Source of the DNA: Aureimonas sp. AU20
GTDB lineage: Bacteria > Pseudomonadota > Alphaproteobacteria > Rhizobiales > Rhizobiaceae
NCBI RefSeq assembly: GCF_001442755.1
Contig: NZ_CP006367.1
Coordinates: 558,001-622,000, forward strand
Length of the DNA stretch: 64,000 nucleotides
Reading direction: 5' to 3'
Shown here: positions 9,475-17,510 of the stretch, piece by piece
Numbering within the stretch: the stretch's first letter is position 1
Layout of the letters: the number at the start of each line of letters is the position of its first letter
Made by a program: the position numbers and the translations under genes
The notes under the pieces: model-generated
What the model was told of the DNA's origin: nothing
Seen by the model: only the letters and a program-made list of their open reading frames with translations
The model's database searches: none

Positions 9475-9511
9475 AAAGCCCGGCCTGGAATGCGATCCCA
9501 GGCCGGGCTTT
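9475..9511. terminator. Terminator downstream of ridA
   Basis: AAAGCCCGGCCTGG pairs with CCAGGCCGGGCTTT around a 9-base loop. It has A-rich left and T-rich right flanks and lies 40 bases beyond the minus-strand ridA stop codon. Confidence 0.85.
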
Positions 9512-9550
9512 CGGTTTCAAGTATGGACTTACAAAACGGAAGGGCGGAGG

Positions 9551-9943
9551 TCAGCCGGCGCGCAGGGCGCTCGCCTCGATCTCCACCTTCATTTCCGGGC
9601 GGATCAGCCCGGCCACCATCATCGTGGCGGCGGGCCTGATCTCGCCGAACCAGCGGCCGGTGACCGCGAACACCGCGTCGGCATAGGCGGCATCGGTCAC
9701 GATGTAGCGCACGCGAACCACGTCGCTCATCGCGAAGCCCGCGTCCTTCAACGCTTTCTCGATCGTCGCCAGCGCGTTTTCGGTCTGCGCGCCGACGTCT
9801 TCGGGCATGGTCATGCCGGCGTAGTCGTAGCCCGTGGTGCCCGACACTTCGCACACGGGGCCCTGCGCCACGGCGCGGCTGTAGCCGGCCTGCCGCTCGA
9901 AGGGCGAGCCGGTGGAAACGAGTTGGCGCGCCGCCGCGCTCAT
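9551..9943 (-). CDS. RidA/YjgF/Rid family protein
   Basis: 130 residues, the family length. Rid enzymes hydrolyse reactive enamine/imine intermediates released by PLP enzymes such as threonine dehydratase, protecting branched-chain and other amino-acid pathways. The central [35 protein letters not shown] region and the C-terminal [15 protein letters not shown] strand are typical. An Arg in the usual substrate-binding motif is not obvious, so this may be one of the Rid subgroups rather than RidA proper. Its ATG overlaps the leuD stop (ATGA), so the two genes are translationally coupled, and coexpression with leucine synthesis makes sense. Confidence 0.85.
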   Translation of the reverse strand: MSAAARQLVSTGSPFERQAGYSRAVAQGPVCEVSGTTGYDYAGMTMPEDVGAQTENALATIEKALKDAGFAMSDVVRVRYIVTDAAYADAVFAVTGRWFGEIRPAATMMVAGLIRPEMKVEIEASALRAG

Positions 9944-10545
9944 GCCCAGGGCCGCTCGGCGCCGACGCGCTGCTCGAAGCCGGTGATCGAGGCTTCGCGC
10001 TCCAGCGTCAGGCCGATATCGTCGAGCCCGTTGATGAGGCAGTGCTTGCGGAACGGGTCCATCTCGAAATGCACCGTGCCGCCGTCCGGGCGGCGGATTT
10101 CCTGCGCTTCGAGATCCACGCTGAGCGTGGCGTTGGAGCCCTTCTCGGCGTCCGACATCAGCGCGTCGAGTTCGGCCTGGGTGACGCGGATCGGCAGGAT
10201 GCCGTTCTTGAAGCAGTTGTTGTAGAAAATGTCGGCAAAGGACGTGGCGATCACGCAGCGGATGCCGAAGTCCAAGAGCGCCCAAGGGGCGTGCTCGCGC
10301 GAGGAGCCGCAGCCGAAATTGTCTCCCGCCACCAGGATCTCGGCCTTGCGATAGGCCGGGCGGTTCAGGACGAAGCTCTCGTCCTCCGACCCGTCTTCCT
10401 TGTAGCGCAGGTTGGCGAAGAGGCCGACGCCCAGGCCCGTGCGCTTGATGGTCTTCAGATAGTCCTTGGGGATGATCATGTCGGTGTCGACATTGAGGAT
10501 CGGAAGCGGCGCGGCGACGCCCGTCAACTGGTCGAACTTCTGCAT
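9940..10545 (-). CDS. leuD: 3-isopropylmalate dehydratase small subunit
   Basis: 201 residues, the standard length. With LeuC it isomerises 2-isopropylmalate to 3-isopropylmalate. The swivelling-domain hallmarks are present: [14 protein letters not shown] near the N-terminus and [17 protein letters not shown] in the middle. The chosen ATG ([15 protein letters not shown]) has a GGA ribosome site; the 16-codon upstream extension is out of character. leuC is not in the window. Its stop overlaps the start of the Rid gene by four bases. The upstream region is shared with the divergent ohrR. Confidence 0.93.
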   Translation of the reverse strand: MQKFDQLTGVAAPLPILNVDTDMIIPKDYLKTIKRTGLGVGLFANLRYKEDGSEDESFVLNRPAYRKAEILVAGDNFGCGSSREHAPWALLDFGIRCVIATSFADIFYNNCFKNGILPIRVTQAELDALMSDAEKGSNATLSVDLEAQEIRRPDGGTVHFEMDPFRKHCLINGLDDIGLTLEREASITGFEQRVGAERPWA

Positions 10546-10670
10546 GGCTTCGATCCTTTCCCGATCCGATGGCGCCCCCTCGCGGCGCCGCATGTCTGGT
10601 CTCGCGGCTTCGTTACACCCGCCACTGCCTCCGAACCAAGCCTTTTCGCAAAAGTGTGGCCGGCTTATAA

Positions 10671-10710
10671 TATCCCGATAAAAAAACGCGTTGCATTGTT
10701 TATCGAGATA
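10671..10710. promoter_or_regulatory. Putative OhrR operator (inverted repeat)
   Basis: TATCCCGATAAA (10671-10682) and TTTATCGAGATA (10699-10710) form an inverted repeat matching at 11 of 12 positions with a 16-base spacer. They lie 34 bases before ohrR in an AT-rich patch that should hold its promoter. OhrR proteins repress their own genes by binding such palindromes; the assignment is by position, not by a known consensus. Confidence 0.5.
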
Positions 10711-10743
10711 ACATAAAAGCGAGGCAACGAAAGGAACGAGATC

Positions 10744-11208
10744 ATGGCGCGTTTACGCCAGCCCCTGACCTTGGACGAAAAGCTCTGCTTCTCGCTCTAC
10801 GGCGCCTCCATGGCCGTGGGGCGCACCTACAAGCCGATCCTCGATCGGTTGGGGCTCACATATCCGCAGTATCTCGTGCTCTCGGTTCTGTGGGAGCGGG
10901 ACGGCATGGGCATCGGCGCCATCGCCGAACGGCTCGATCTGGAGCCGAGCACGGTGACGCCGCTGGTCAAGCGCTTGGAAGCCTCCGGCTTCGTCACGCG
11001 CCGCCGCAACCCGGCCGACGAGCGGCAGGTGACGGCGACGCTCACCGAGAGCGGCCGCGCCATGAGCGAGGAAAGCGCCTGTCTCGGCACGGCCCTCGTG
11101 TCCGGCTCGGGCCTGACGATGGACCAGTTGACCGCCCTGAACCGCGAGATCCGCGCCTTTCGCGCCGCCCTGGCGCAGTCCATGGCGGAGATGGCGCAGG
11201 ACGGCTAG
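10744..11208 (+). CDS. ohrR: Organic-hydroperoxide-sensing MarR-family repressor
   Basis: 154 residues. OhrR represses ohr until its N-terminal cysteine is oxidised by an organic peroxide. The sensor is visible as DEKLCFSLY with Cys at residue 15, the position used in characterised OhrR proteins. A second Cys at 113 (ESACLG) could form the intersubunit disulfide of the two-cysteine subclass. The winged helix runs through [20 protein letters not shown] and the wing [11 protein letters not shown]. ohr lies 168 bases downstream in the same direction, and an inverted repeat upstream is a likely operator. Confidence 0.92.
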   Translation: MARLRQPLTLDEKLCFSLYGASMAVGRTYKPILDRLGLTYPQYLVLSVLWERDGMGIGAIAERLDLEPSTVTPLVKRLEASGFVTRRRNPADERQVTATLTESGRAMSEESACLGTALVSGSGLTMDQLTALNREIRAFRAALAQSMAEMAQDG

Positions 11209-11376
11209 CCCGCCTCCGCCCTGAAGGCGGCTCGCTGGGCGCGCGCCTTCGCCTGCCCGGTCTTTGCCTCCTTGCTCTTCGCTTCTTCGTCCCTGCGAAG
11301 CCTTCCCTCGTTCCCTTCCTCCCGTCCCTCGGGCCGTCCCGGCCCGTTTCCTTCCCCCTTCCCAAGGAGATTTCCC

Positions 11377-11805
11377 ATGCCTGTCGACGTGATCTACAAG
11401 ACCAAGGCCACGGCCAATGGCGGCGGCCGCGATGGCGCCGCTCGCTCCGAGGACGGCTCGGTCGACGTCAAGCTCGTGGTTCCCAAGGAAATGGGCGGCC
11501 CCGGCGGCGACGGCGCCAACCCCGAGAAGCTTTTTGCCGCCGGCTATTCCGCCTGCTTCCTCGGCGCCATGCGCGCCATCTCGTCCAAGGTCGGCGTCAA
11601 GGTTCCGGCCGAGGCGACCGTGACGGCGGAAGTCGGCTTCGGCCCGCGCTCGGAAGGCGGCTACGGCATCACCGCCGATCTCACGATCGACCTGCCGGGC
11701 GTCGACCCCGCCGAGGGCGAGAAGCTGATCGCCGCCGCGCACGAGATCTGCCCCTATTCCAACGCCACGCGCGGCAATCTGGACGTGGGCCTGACCCTCG
11801 CCTGA
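11377..11805 (+). CDS. ohr: Organic hydroperoxide resistance protein (OsmC/Ohr family peroxidase)
   Basis: 142 residues. Ohr reduces lipid and other organic hydroperoxides using a reactive cysteine pair recycled by lipoylated proteins. The two catalytic cysteines are in the expected places: C60 (FAAGYSACFLGAM) and C125 (HEICPYSNATRGN). The start has a strong AAGGAG ribosome site 7 bases upstream. A terminator hairpin follows. Control by the OhrR encoded upstream is expected. Confidence 0.95.
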   Translation: MPVDVIYKTKATANGGGRDGAARSEDGSVDVKLVVPKEMGGPGGDGANPEKLFAAGYSACFLGAMRAISSKVGVKVPAEATVTAEVGFGPRSEGGYGITADLTIDLPGVDPAEGEKLIAAAHEICPYSNATRGNLDVGLTLA

Positions 11806-11848
11806 TCGCCCTTCGCGATCGGGCGCTCGCGCCTGCCGCCGGAATTGC

Positions 11849-11880
11849 AAGGCCGGGACGGTTCGCCGCCCCGGCCTTTT
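11849..11880 (+). terminator. Terminator of ohr
   Basis: AAGGCCGGG pairs with CCCGGCCTTTT around a 12-base GC-rich loop that can extend the stem (CGG/CCG). It ends in four T's. Confidence 0.8.
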
Positions 11881-11928
11881 CGCGTGCCGCTGCTTGAACC
11901 CGTTCGCGCGATGGGGCAGACGTCGAGC

Positions 11929-12813
11929 ATGACCGAACCCGAGCCGCTTCTGCGTTCCGTTCTGTTCGTGCCCGCGGCCAATGGCCGGGCGCTGGAAAAG
12001 TCACGGACCCTTGCCGCCGACGCTGTGATCTTCGATCTGGAGGATTCCGCGGCTGAAGCGGAGAAGCACGCGGCGCGCGAGCGTCTGCGCGCCCATCTTC
12101 TGGAGTGCCCGCCCGGTGGCGCCTTTCGCGTCGTGCGCATCAATCCGCTGGACACGCCCGAGGGCACGGAAGACCTTCTGATGGCGCGCGCCGCCAAGGT
12201 GGACGCCGTGCTCCTGCCCAAGGTCGAGACGCCGCGCCGGCTGAGCGAGGCCGACGACGCGCTGGCCGAGATGGACGCGCCCCCGACACTTCGCCTCTGG
12301 GCCATGGTGGAAACGCCCAAGGGCGTGCGCCACGCCGCCGACATTGCCGAGACACGCCTGCGCCACCGCCTCGGCGCGCTGGTGGTCGGCCCGAACGATC
12401 TGGTGGCCGCCGCCGATCTCCAGCTTTCGCCGGGCCGACCGGAGCTTCTGCCCTGGCTCGGCCCCGTGCTCGTCGCCGGCAAAGCGGCGGGCGTTCCGGT
12501 GCTGGATGGGGTCTGGTCGGACCTCGGCGACACGGCGGGCTTCGAGGCCGAGTGCCGTCAGGCGCGCCGCTTCGGCTTTGCCGGCAAGACGCTGATCCAC
12601 CCCGCGCAGATCGCCGCGGCCGAAGCTGCCTTCTCCCCGGACGCGGAGGAGATCGCGCGCGCCGAACGTCTCGTCGCCGCCTTCGCCGACCCCGCCCATG
12701 CCAGGCGCGGCGTCATCCGCCACGAGGGGCGGATGGTGGAGCGCCTGCATCTTCATGCGGCCGAGCACCTCCTCGCCCGCGCCGCCCGCATTCGCGAAAG
12801 GACCCATCCATGA
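11929..12813 (+). CDS. HpcH/HpaI (CitE-like) CoA-ester lyase family protein
   Basis: 294 residues. The family cleaves or forms C-C bonds in acyl-CoA esters such as malyl-CoA, beta-methylmalyl-CoA or citryl-CoA. TIM-barrel motifs are present: RSVLFVPAANGRALEKS at the start, the metal-binding FDLEDSAAEAEK, LLPKVETP, the catalytic-site MVETPKGV, and GFAGKTLIHPAQI near the end. Start choice is uncertain between 11929 (MTEPEPLLRS, used here) and 11911; neither has a strong ribosome site. It heads a four-gene operon in which every junction is a 4-base overlap. The exact substrate is unknown; a free-standing CitE-like lyase without citDF is not a true citrate lyase. Confidence 0.82.
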   Translation: MTEPEPLLRSVLFVPAANGRALEKSRTLAADAVIFDLEDSAAEAEKHAARERLRAHLLECPPGGAFRVVRINPLDTPEGTEDLLMARAAKVDAVLLPKVETPRRLSEADDALAEMDAPPTLRLWAMVETPKGVRHAADIAETRLRHRLGALVVGPNDLVAAADLQLSPGRPELLPWLGPVLVAGKAAGVPVLDGVWSDLGDTAGFEAECRQARRFGFAGKTLIHPAQIAAAEAAFSPDAEEIARAERLVAAFADPAHARRGVIRHEGRMVERLHLHAAEHLLARAARIRERTHP

Positions 12814-13016
12814 AGCTCTACCGCCTGTTGACCGGCGTCGACGACGCCGCCTTCTGCCACAAGGTCTCGCTCGCCCTGTCCAAGGGCTGGGAACTGGCGG
12901 GCAGCCCGGCCTATGCGTTCGACGCGGCCGAGGGCGTCATGAAATGCGCCCAGCCCGTCACCAAGCTCGTTGAGGGCAAGGATTATGATCCCTCCATGAA
13001 GCTCGGCGAACAATGA
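12810..13016 (+). CDS. DUF1737 domain protein
   Basis: 68 residues: MKLYRLLTGVDDAAFCHKVS, then LSKGWELAGSPAYAFDAAEG and a C-terminal KLVEGKDYDPSMKLGE. This matches the small DUF1737 family as I remember it (short proteins with a KGW-x-L-x-GSP core); its function is unknown. ATG overlaps the lyase stop (ATGA), and its own stop overlaps the next start, so it is translationally coupled on both sides. DUF1737 next to CitE-like lyases is a recurring arrangement in this bacterial order as far as I recall. Confidence 0.8.
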   Translation: MKLYRLLTGVDDAAFCHKVSLALSKGWELAGSPAYAFDAAEGVMKCAQPVTKLVEGKDYDPSMKLGEQ

Positions 13017-13282
13017 CCACGCGTGACCCGTTGCGCGAAGCGTTTCTGGCCGGCCTCGAAGGGCTGAGGCGGGGCGCGAAGGCGCTTCCGCTCGGCGCGG
13101 ACGGTTTGCGGCGCGGCGCCGAGGGGCTTCGGCAGGGCCTGGATGGGCTGGAGCGGGGCACTGAGGGTCTTCGCGAGGGCGCGGAGGGTCTGCGCCGTGG
13201 CATGGAGGGCCTGCGCCGGGGTCAGGAGGCTTTGCGCCGCGCCGAGGAGGCCATGCGGCGCCGGGGGCCGAAGGGCTCTTGA
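13013..13282 (+). CDS. Heptapeptide-repeat small protein (GLRRGAE repeats)
   Basis: 89 residues. Residues 17-86 are ten consecutive 7-residue units with consensus GLRRGAE: GLRRGAK, ALPLGAD, GLRRGAE, GLRQGLD, GLERGTE, GLREGAE, GLRRGME, GLRRGQE, ALRRAEE, AMRRRGP. Each unit contains G-x-x-x-G, a Leu at position 2 and opposite charges at positions 3-4 and 7. A long single helix with a Leu/Ala/Met stripe and salt bridges is likely. No signal peptide or membrane segment. It overlaps DUF1737 and the DUF2459 gene by 4 bases each, so it is a genuine operon member. I do not recognise a family; a scaffold, membrane-surface or polyanion-binding role is speculation. Confidence 0.75.
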   Translation: MTTRDPLREAFLAGLEGLRRGAKALPLGADGLRRGAEGLRQGLDGLERGTEGLREGAEGLRRGMEGLRRGQEALRRAEEAMRRRGPKGS

Positions 13283-13989
13283 AGCGCTGGCTCGGCGCCG
13301 GCCTCGCTCTGCTTCTCGCCCTTGCGGCTGTCTTTTCGGGGCTGGCGCTTCTGGCGCTTGTCGTCCCCCGCGCGCCCAGCGTCGGCTTCGCGCCGCCGGG
13401 GCCGGGCGAGGCGAGCGTCGTGGTGGTGCTTGCCGCCAATCCCATCCACACCGACATTCTCCTGCCCGCGACCCCCGCGCTTCTCACCCGCTTCGGCTTC
13501 CTGGCGCGGGACGGCCTGCCCCTGGACGACCCGCGCGTCGGCGCCATCGCGGTGGGCTGGGGCGGGCGCGCCTTCTATACGCAGACGCCGGAATGGCGCG
13601 ACCTCTCGCTGGACGCGCTCTGGCGATCCTTCACCTATGACCGCTCGGTGCTCCACCTTTCGCTCGCCCCCGCGCTCGCCGGCACGGAGCCGGGCCTGCG
13701 CCCCGTCACCTTGAGCGAGCCGGCCTATGAAGCGCTCCTACGTTTCGTGGAGGCGAGCTTCGAGCCCGACCCCAATTCCGGCGGCGGCCCCTGGCTCCTG
13801 CCGGGCTTCGCCTACAGCCCCTATGACCGCTTCTACGAGGCGCGCGGCGGCTTCAACCTCCTGTTCGGCTGCAACACCTGGACCGCCGAGGCCCTGCGCC
13901 ACGCGGGCCTTCGAACCAGCCTCTGGTCCCCCCTCCCGCCCCTCCTGCTCTGGGGGCTGGATCTCCACGGCGCGCAGAGTGGAGGCTGA
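13279..13989 (+). CDS. DUF2459 (TIGR02117) family protein, membrane-anchored
   Basis: 236 residues. An N-terminal hydrophobic anchor (about residues 5-28) is followed by an exported domain containing the family motifs NPIHTDILLPA, VGWGGRAFYTQTPEW and FNLLFGCNTWTAEAL. The conserved His and Cys residues suggest a hydrolase-like fold (it resembles NlpC/P60-type or amidase-like cysteine enzymes), but no activity is established. The start is a TTG overlapping the preceding stop (TTGA). It is the last gene of the CitE-like operon. It is convergent with the metalloprotease gene, with a 14-base palindrome (CTAAGCCGGCTTAG, 14058-14071) between them. Confidence 0.8.
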   Translation: MKRWLGAGLALLLALAAVFSGLALLALVVPRAPSVGFAPPGPGEASVVVVLAANPIHTDILLPATPALLTRFGFLARDGLPLDDPRVGAIAVGWGGRAFYTQTPEWRDLSLDALWRSFTYDRSVLHLSLAPALAGTEPGLRPVTLSEPAYEALLRFVEASFEPDPNSGGGPWLLPGFAYSPYDRFYEARGGFNLLFGCNTWTAEALRHAGLRTSLWSPLPPLLLWGLDLHGAQSGG

Positions 13990-14067
13990 GAGCTGTCTAT
14001 TGAAGTGCCGCCCTCGTTTCGGAAGATAGGCGCGCAGGTGGCCGGCAGTGATGGCACCTAAGCCGGC

Positions 14068-14490
14068 TTAGTCCGCCTGCGCCTCCAGCGCTTCCATGTC
14101 GTCGTCCGACAGGCCGAAATGGTGGCCGATCTCGTGGATCAGGACGTGGGCGACCAGCGTGCCCAGCGATTCCTCGTGCTCGGCCCAATAGTCAAGGATC
14201 GGGCGGCGGTAGAGGAGGATGCGGTTCGGCATCTCGCCGGTGGAACTCACCGCCATCGCGGCCACCGGCCGGCCTTCGAACAGGCCGAGAATGTCGAACG
14301 GGCTTTCGAGGTTCATCGCCTCCACCACCTCGTCGTCGGGAAAGTCGGCGACATGGAAGCGGATTTCGCCGGACAGGGCGCGAAACTCCGGCGGCAGCGA
14401 CGCATAGGCGTCCAGCGCCAGCGATTCGATCTCCTCCAGGCTCGGCGCCATGCGCCGGCCCCAGTCCTTGGCCTGATCGAGCTGAGCCAT
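14068..14490 (-). CDS. Minimal zinc metalloprotease-like protein (Zincin_1 family)
   Basis: 140 residues. It has the metzincin-like core HVLIHEIGHHFGLSDDDM: H119, E120, H123 and a trailing Asp that could be the third ligand. The family consists of small cytoplasmic single-domain 'minimal' metalloproteases of unknown target. The chosen start (MAQLDQAKDW) has AAGGA 5 bases upstream; an in-frame ATG 26 codons earlier gives a low-complexity extension. It stands alone, divergent from the SOS operon. Confidence 0.88.
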   Translation of the reverse strand: MAQLDQAKDWGRRMAPSLEEIESLALDAYASLPPEFRALSGEIRFHVADFPDDEVVEAMNLESPFDILGLFEGRPVAAMAVSSTGEMPNRILLYRRPILDYWAEHEESLGTLVAHVLIHEIGHHFGLSDDDMEALEAQAD

Positions 14491-14747
14491 CCCCGTCCTT
14501 CCCTGATGTCCGCCCGGCCTTGCCGATGCGGCGGTCCGTGCCCTTCCGCTCTTCGTGACATATCGCACCGTCGCCCGCGAGCCTGCCGCGCTTCACGAAG
14601 GCGCGGGGCCGTGCCCTGTCCACATCCCAGCCCTGCAAACGCCTTTTGAGCCCAGTGGTTTTCCACAGGCGGCCGTCAGGAGTGTGGAAGGAAAATAATC
14701 CAGACCCCGGCACGATTGACTCGCGGGGAGGCCTCTGGAATCCATAG

Positions 14748-14762
14748 GAACATAAAGTGAAC
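14748..14762. promoter_or_regulatory. LexA (SOS) box
   Basis: GAACATAAAGTGAAC is a perfect GAAC-N7-GAAC direct repeat, i.e. the alphaproteobacterial LexA operator GTTC-N7-GTTC on the other strand. It lies 59 bases before imuA. The rest of the 330-base gap between the metalloprotease start and imuA holds the two divergent promoters and nothing else I recognise. Confidence 0.9.
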
Positions 14763-14821
14763 AGATGCCGTTTCGGACGGTGCCGCTCGGCGGCGAGACA
14801 GGCTGTCCGAAGGAGAAGACC

Positions 14822-15943
14822 ATGCTGGCGGCGAAACCGGAAACCGCGTCCCCCGATACGCCGGAGCCCATCCGTTCCTTCCAGAAAAGCTCGATAAAAT
14901 CAAGACTTGGCCCCTGCGGCGCGTTATCCGACGAGCTGCTGAGCGAGGGAAAAAGCGAGGAGGGAGCACCGGCGCCGATGCCGCGCCTCGGTGATCTGCG
15001 CGCGGTGATTCGGCGAATCGAGGATCGCGCGCCGCCACGCTGGAGCGAGCGGGGGACGGGCGATGCGGGGTCCGAACAGGGTGGCGAGGGGGAGGAATTT
15101 TGTCCTGCCGTGCCTGTGTGCCCGCTCGGTTTTGCCGAGATCGACGATCGGCTCGGCGGCGGCTTTCCCGAGGCCGGCCTGTCGGAGCTGCGGGTTGAGG
15201 CGGTGCGCGATGCCGGGGCGGGCCTTGGCTTCGCGTTGGCGCTGGCCGTGCTGCTCGGCGCCACGGCGCGCCGACCGCTGGTCTGGATCGCGCCGGCCGC
15301 GACGCTCACCGATGCCGGCTATCCCTACCGGCCCGGGCTGGCCGGCTTCGGGCTCGACCCGGCCGCGCTCGTCATGGTGCGCGCCCGCCGGCTGGAGGAA
15401 GCGCTCTGGGCGGCGGAGGAGGCGGCACGCTCCGGCGCCCCGGCGCTGACGCTGCTCGAAGTGCAGAACAACCCGGCCCAGCTCTCGCTGGAGGGCTCGC
15501 GCCGCCTCCATTGGCGCTCGCGCGCCGCCGGGCGGCCGGTGGTGGTGCTGCGCCAAGGCGGCTTTGCCGAATCCACCGCCGCGCCGCTGCGCCTGCGCCT
15601 CGCGGCCGGCCCCGCCGCTGACACCCCCCGCAGCGGGGTCGGGCTGGAGGCGCAGCGCCTCGTCGGCGCGCCCGCCTTCACCGTCTCGATCGAGAAATCC
15701 CGCGATGGCCGCCTTGGCCAAGTCTGTCTGGAGTGGAACCCCCATGAGCGTCGATTCGAAACGATCCGTCCCGCCGCGCTTTCTCGGCCTGTTCTTTCCA
15801 CGCCTCCCGACGGACCGGCTGCGCCGGCAGCGGTTCGGCCGCTCATGGCGCCTGGAGAAGGAGGGGCGCCTGGAGCAGGAGGGGCGCGTGGAGAAGGAAG
15901 CGTGCGGGACGGCGCCCGCGAGCCGCGCCGCCGCGCATCCTGA
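14822..15943 (+). CDS. imuA: ImuA, SOS mutagenesis accessory protein
   Basis: 373 residues. ImuA is a RecA-like protein that works with ImuB and DnaE2 in error-prone translesion synthesis. Visible: PLGFAEIDDRLGGGFPEAGLSEL (the region where RecA has its Walker A approach), hydrophobic strands LVWIAPA and ALTLLEV, and the family-typical CLEWNPHERRFE near the end. The ATG at 14822 has GAAGGAGA at an ideal distance; an ATG at 14765 lies right after the LexA box and lacks a ribosome site. The last 66 codons overlap imuB in another frame and look non-conserved (Pro/Ala/Gly-rich), an unusually long overlap. Confidence 0.88.
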   Translation: MLAAKPETASPDTPEPIRSFQKSSIKSRLGPCGALSDELLSEGKSEEGAPAPMPRLGDLRAVIRRIEDRAPPRWSERGTGDAGSEQGGEGEEFCPAVPVCPLGFAEIDDRLGGGFPEAGLSELRVEAVRDAGAGLGFALALAVLLGATARRPLVWIAPAATLTDAGYPYRPGLAGFGLDPAALVMVRARRLEEALWAAEEAARSGAPALTLLEVQNNPAQLSLEGSRRLHWRSRAAGRPVVVLRQGGFAESTAAPLRLRLAAGPAADTPRSGVGLEAQRLVGAPAFTVSIEKSRDGRLGQVCLEWNPHERRFETIRPAALSRPVLSTPPDGPAAPAAVRPLMAPGEGGAPGAGGARGEGSVRDGAREPRRRAS

Positions 15944-17510
15944 CGCGGGTTTTCCCCAGCCGCTGCTGACGCCGCGCCTGGGAGCGGGCAACGGCCACCG
16001 CCCGCCCGCCGCGCTGCCGCTGGCCACCCTGCGCCCCTCGCAGCGCGAGGTCGTGGAAGGCGCGGAAGGAGAACTCGCCCCGCTCGCGCTGTTCGAGCGC
16101 CAGGGCGGGGCGGACCGGCTGGCGGCCTTGTGCGAACTGGCCGCCGGCCTCGGGCTGCGGCCGGGCCTCGGCCTTGCCGAAGCGCGGGCGCGCTTTCCCG
16201 AACTGGAACTCTGCGACATGGACCGAGGGGCCGACCGCCAGCTTCTGGAAGCGCTGGCGGACGCGGCCGAGCGCTACACGCCGCTGGTCGCGCGCGACGG
16301 GCGGCAGGGCCTCGTGCTCGACATTTCGGGCTGCGCCCATCTCTTCGGCGGCGAGGCGGCCTTGTGCCGCGAAGTGGCGCTGCGCTTCGGGGCGCAGGGC
16401 TTCGCGCTCGGCTGGGGCCTCGCCTCGCAGCCCGCGCTTGCCGGCGCCCTGGCGCGCCACCGGCCCGGCGTCAGCGTGGCGGCGGGGGAGGAGGCGTCGG
16501 CGGTCTCCGCTCTGCCCATCCAGGCTCTGCGGATCGATGCCGAGGAACGCGCCCGGCTCGGGCGCCTCGGCCTCGCGACGGTGGGCGATCTCCTGGCCCT
16601 GCCGCGCGCCTCGCTGGCGCGCCGCTTCGGCGAGGCGCTGCTCGCCCGGCTCGACGCGCTCACCGGCCGGCATCGTCGCCCGATCGAGCCGCGCCGCTAC
16701 GTCGCCCCGCTCGGGCGCGAGCGCCTCCTGTTCGAACCCGTTAGCCTCGCCGACGACATCCTGCGCCTCGTGCGCCATCTCGCCGGGCATCTGAGGCCCG
16801 ATCTGGAGGCGCGGGGCGAGGGCGCGCGGCGGCTGGAGCTTGCGTTGTTCCGTGTCGACGGGCGGGTGGAGCGGCTGGAGGTTCGCAGCGCCCGGCCCCT
16901 GCGCGCGCCCGAGCGCATCGAGCGCCTGTTCGCCGAACGGCTGAAATCGATCAGCGACGATCTCGACGCCGGCTTCGGCTACGATCTCCTGCGCCTGTCG
17001 GTGATGGAAACCGAGGCGATGGACGACCGGCAGACGAGCCTGACGGAGGAGGACGGGCCCGGCGGCGGCGAGGCGCTGGCCGATCTTCTCGACCGCCTGT
17101 CCACCCGGCTGGGCGAGGCGGCGATCTTCTCGCTGGAGCCCGACGAGAGCCACCGGCCGGAGCGCGCGCAGCACCGCGTCCAATGGCTGAGCGCATCGGG
17201 CGCGATAGAAGGCGAAGTGCCGCTGTCGCCCCGGCCCTTGCGCCTTCTCGTGCCGCCCGAGCCGGTCAGCGCCACGGCCGAGGTGCCGGACGGGCCGATC
17301 CGCCAGTTTCTCTGGCGCCGCGCGCATTACCGCGTCGGGCGGATCGAGGGGCCGGAGCGCATCGCGCCCGAATGGTGGCGCGCCGACGCCGTGCCGGAGC
17401 GCGACTATTACCGCATCGAGGACGAGGGCGGCCGGCGCTACTGGATGTTCCGCGAAGGGGGGCGGCCGGACGGCGCCTCCGGCTGGTTCCTGCACGGCCT
17501 CTTCGCGTGA
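15744..17510 (+). CDS. imuB: ImuB, Y-family DNA polymerase homologue (non-catalytic hub of the mutasome)
   Basis: 588 residues. ImuB resembles Y-family polymerases but usually lacks their catalytic acidic residues; it binds the beta clamp, ImuA and DnaE2. The start of the palm is PRFLGLFFPRLPTDRLRR (residues 11-28). Later family stretches include GLRPGLGLAEARARFPEL, VLDISGCAHLFGGE and the little-finger region. Residues about 35-51 are an unusual LEKEGR/LEQEGR/VEKEAC insertion encoded by an 18-bp tandem repeat. The ATG at 15744 follows GGAGTGG and lies inside imuA because the conserved N-terminus is encoded there. The stop overlaps the dnaE2 start (GTGA). Confidence 0.88.
   Translation: MSVDSKRSVPPRFLGLFFPRLPTDRLRRQRFGRSWRLEKEGRLEQEGRVEKEACGTAPASRAAAHPDAGFPQPLLTPRLGAGNGHRPPAALPLATLRPSQREVVEGAEGELAPLALFERQGGADRLAALCELAAGLGLRPGLGLAEARARFPELELCDMDRGADRQLLEALADAAERYTPLVARDGRQGLVLDISGCAHLFGGEAALCREVALRFGAQGFALGWGLASQPALAGALARHRPGVSVAAGEEASAVSALPIQALRIDAEERARLGRLGLATVGDLLALPRASLARRFGEALLARLDALTGRHRRPIEPRRYVAPLGRERLLFEPVSLADDILRLVRHLAGHLRPDLEARGEGARRLELALFRVDGRVERLEVRSARPLRAPERIERLFAERLKSISDDLDAGFGYDLLRLSVMETEAMDDRQTSLTEEDGPGGGEALADLLDRLSTRLGEAAIFSLEPDESHRPERAQHRVQWLSASGAIEGEVPLSPRPLRLLVPPEPVSATAEVPDGPIRQFLWRRAHYRVGRIEGPERIAPEWWRADAVPERDYYRIEDEGGRRYWMFREGGRPDGASGWFLHGLFA
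15848..15901 (+). repeat. 18-bp tandem repeat, three units, inside the imuA/imuB overlap
   Basis: Units of GCGCCTGGAGAAGGAGGG repeated three times with 1-5 changes. The unit length is a multiple of three, so both frames stay open: ImuA reads APGEGG/APGAGG/ARGEGS and ImuB reads LEKEGR/LEQEGR/VEKEAC. Confidence 0.85.

Noticed and set aside
13061..13260. Tandem repeats in the heptapeptide gene considered as a CRISPR or minisatellite
   Set aside because: Units are 21 bases, in frame, degenerate at the DNA level and without spacers; they reflect protein repeats.
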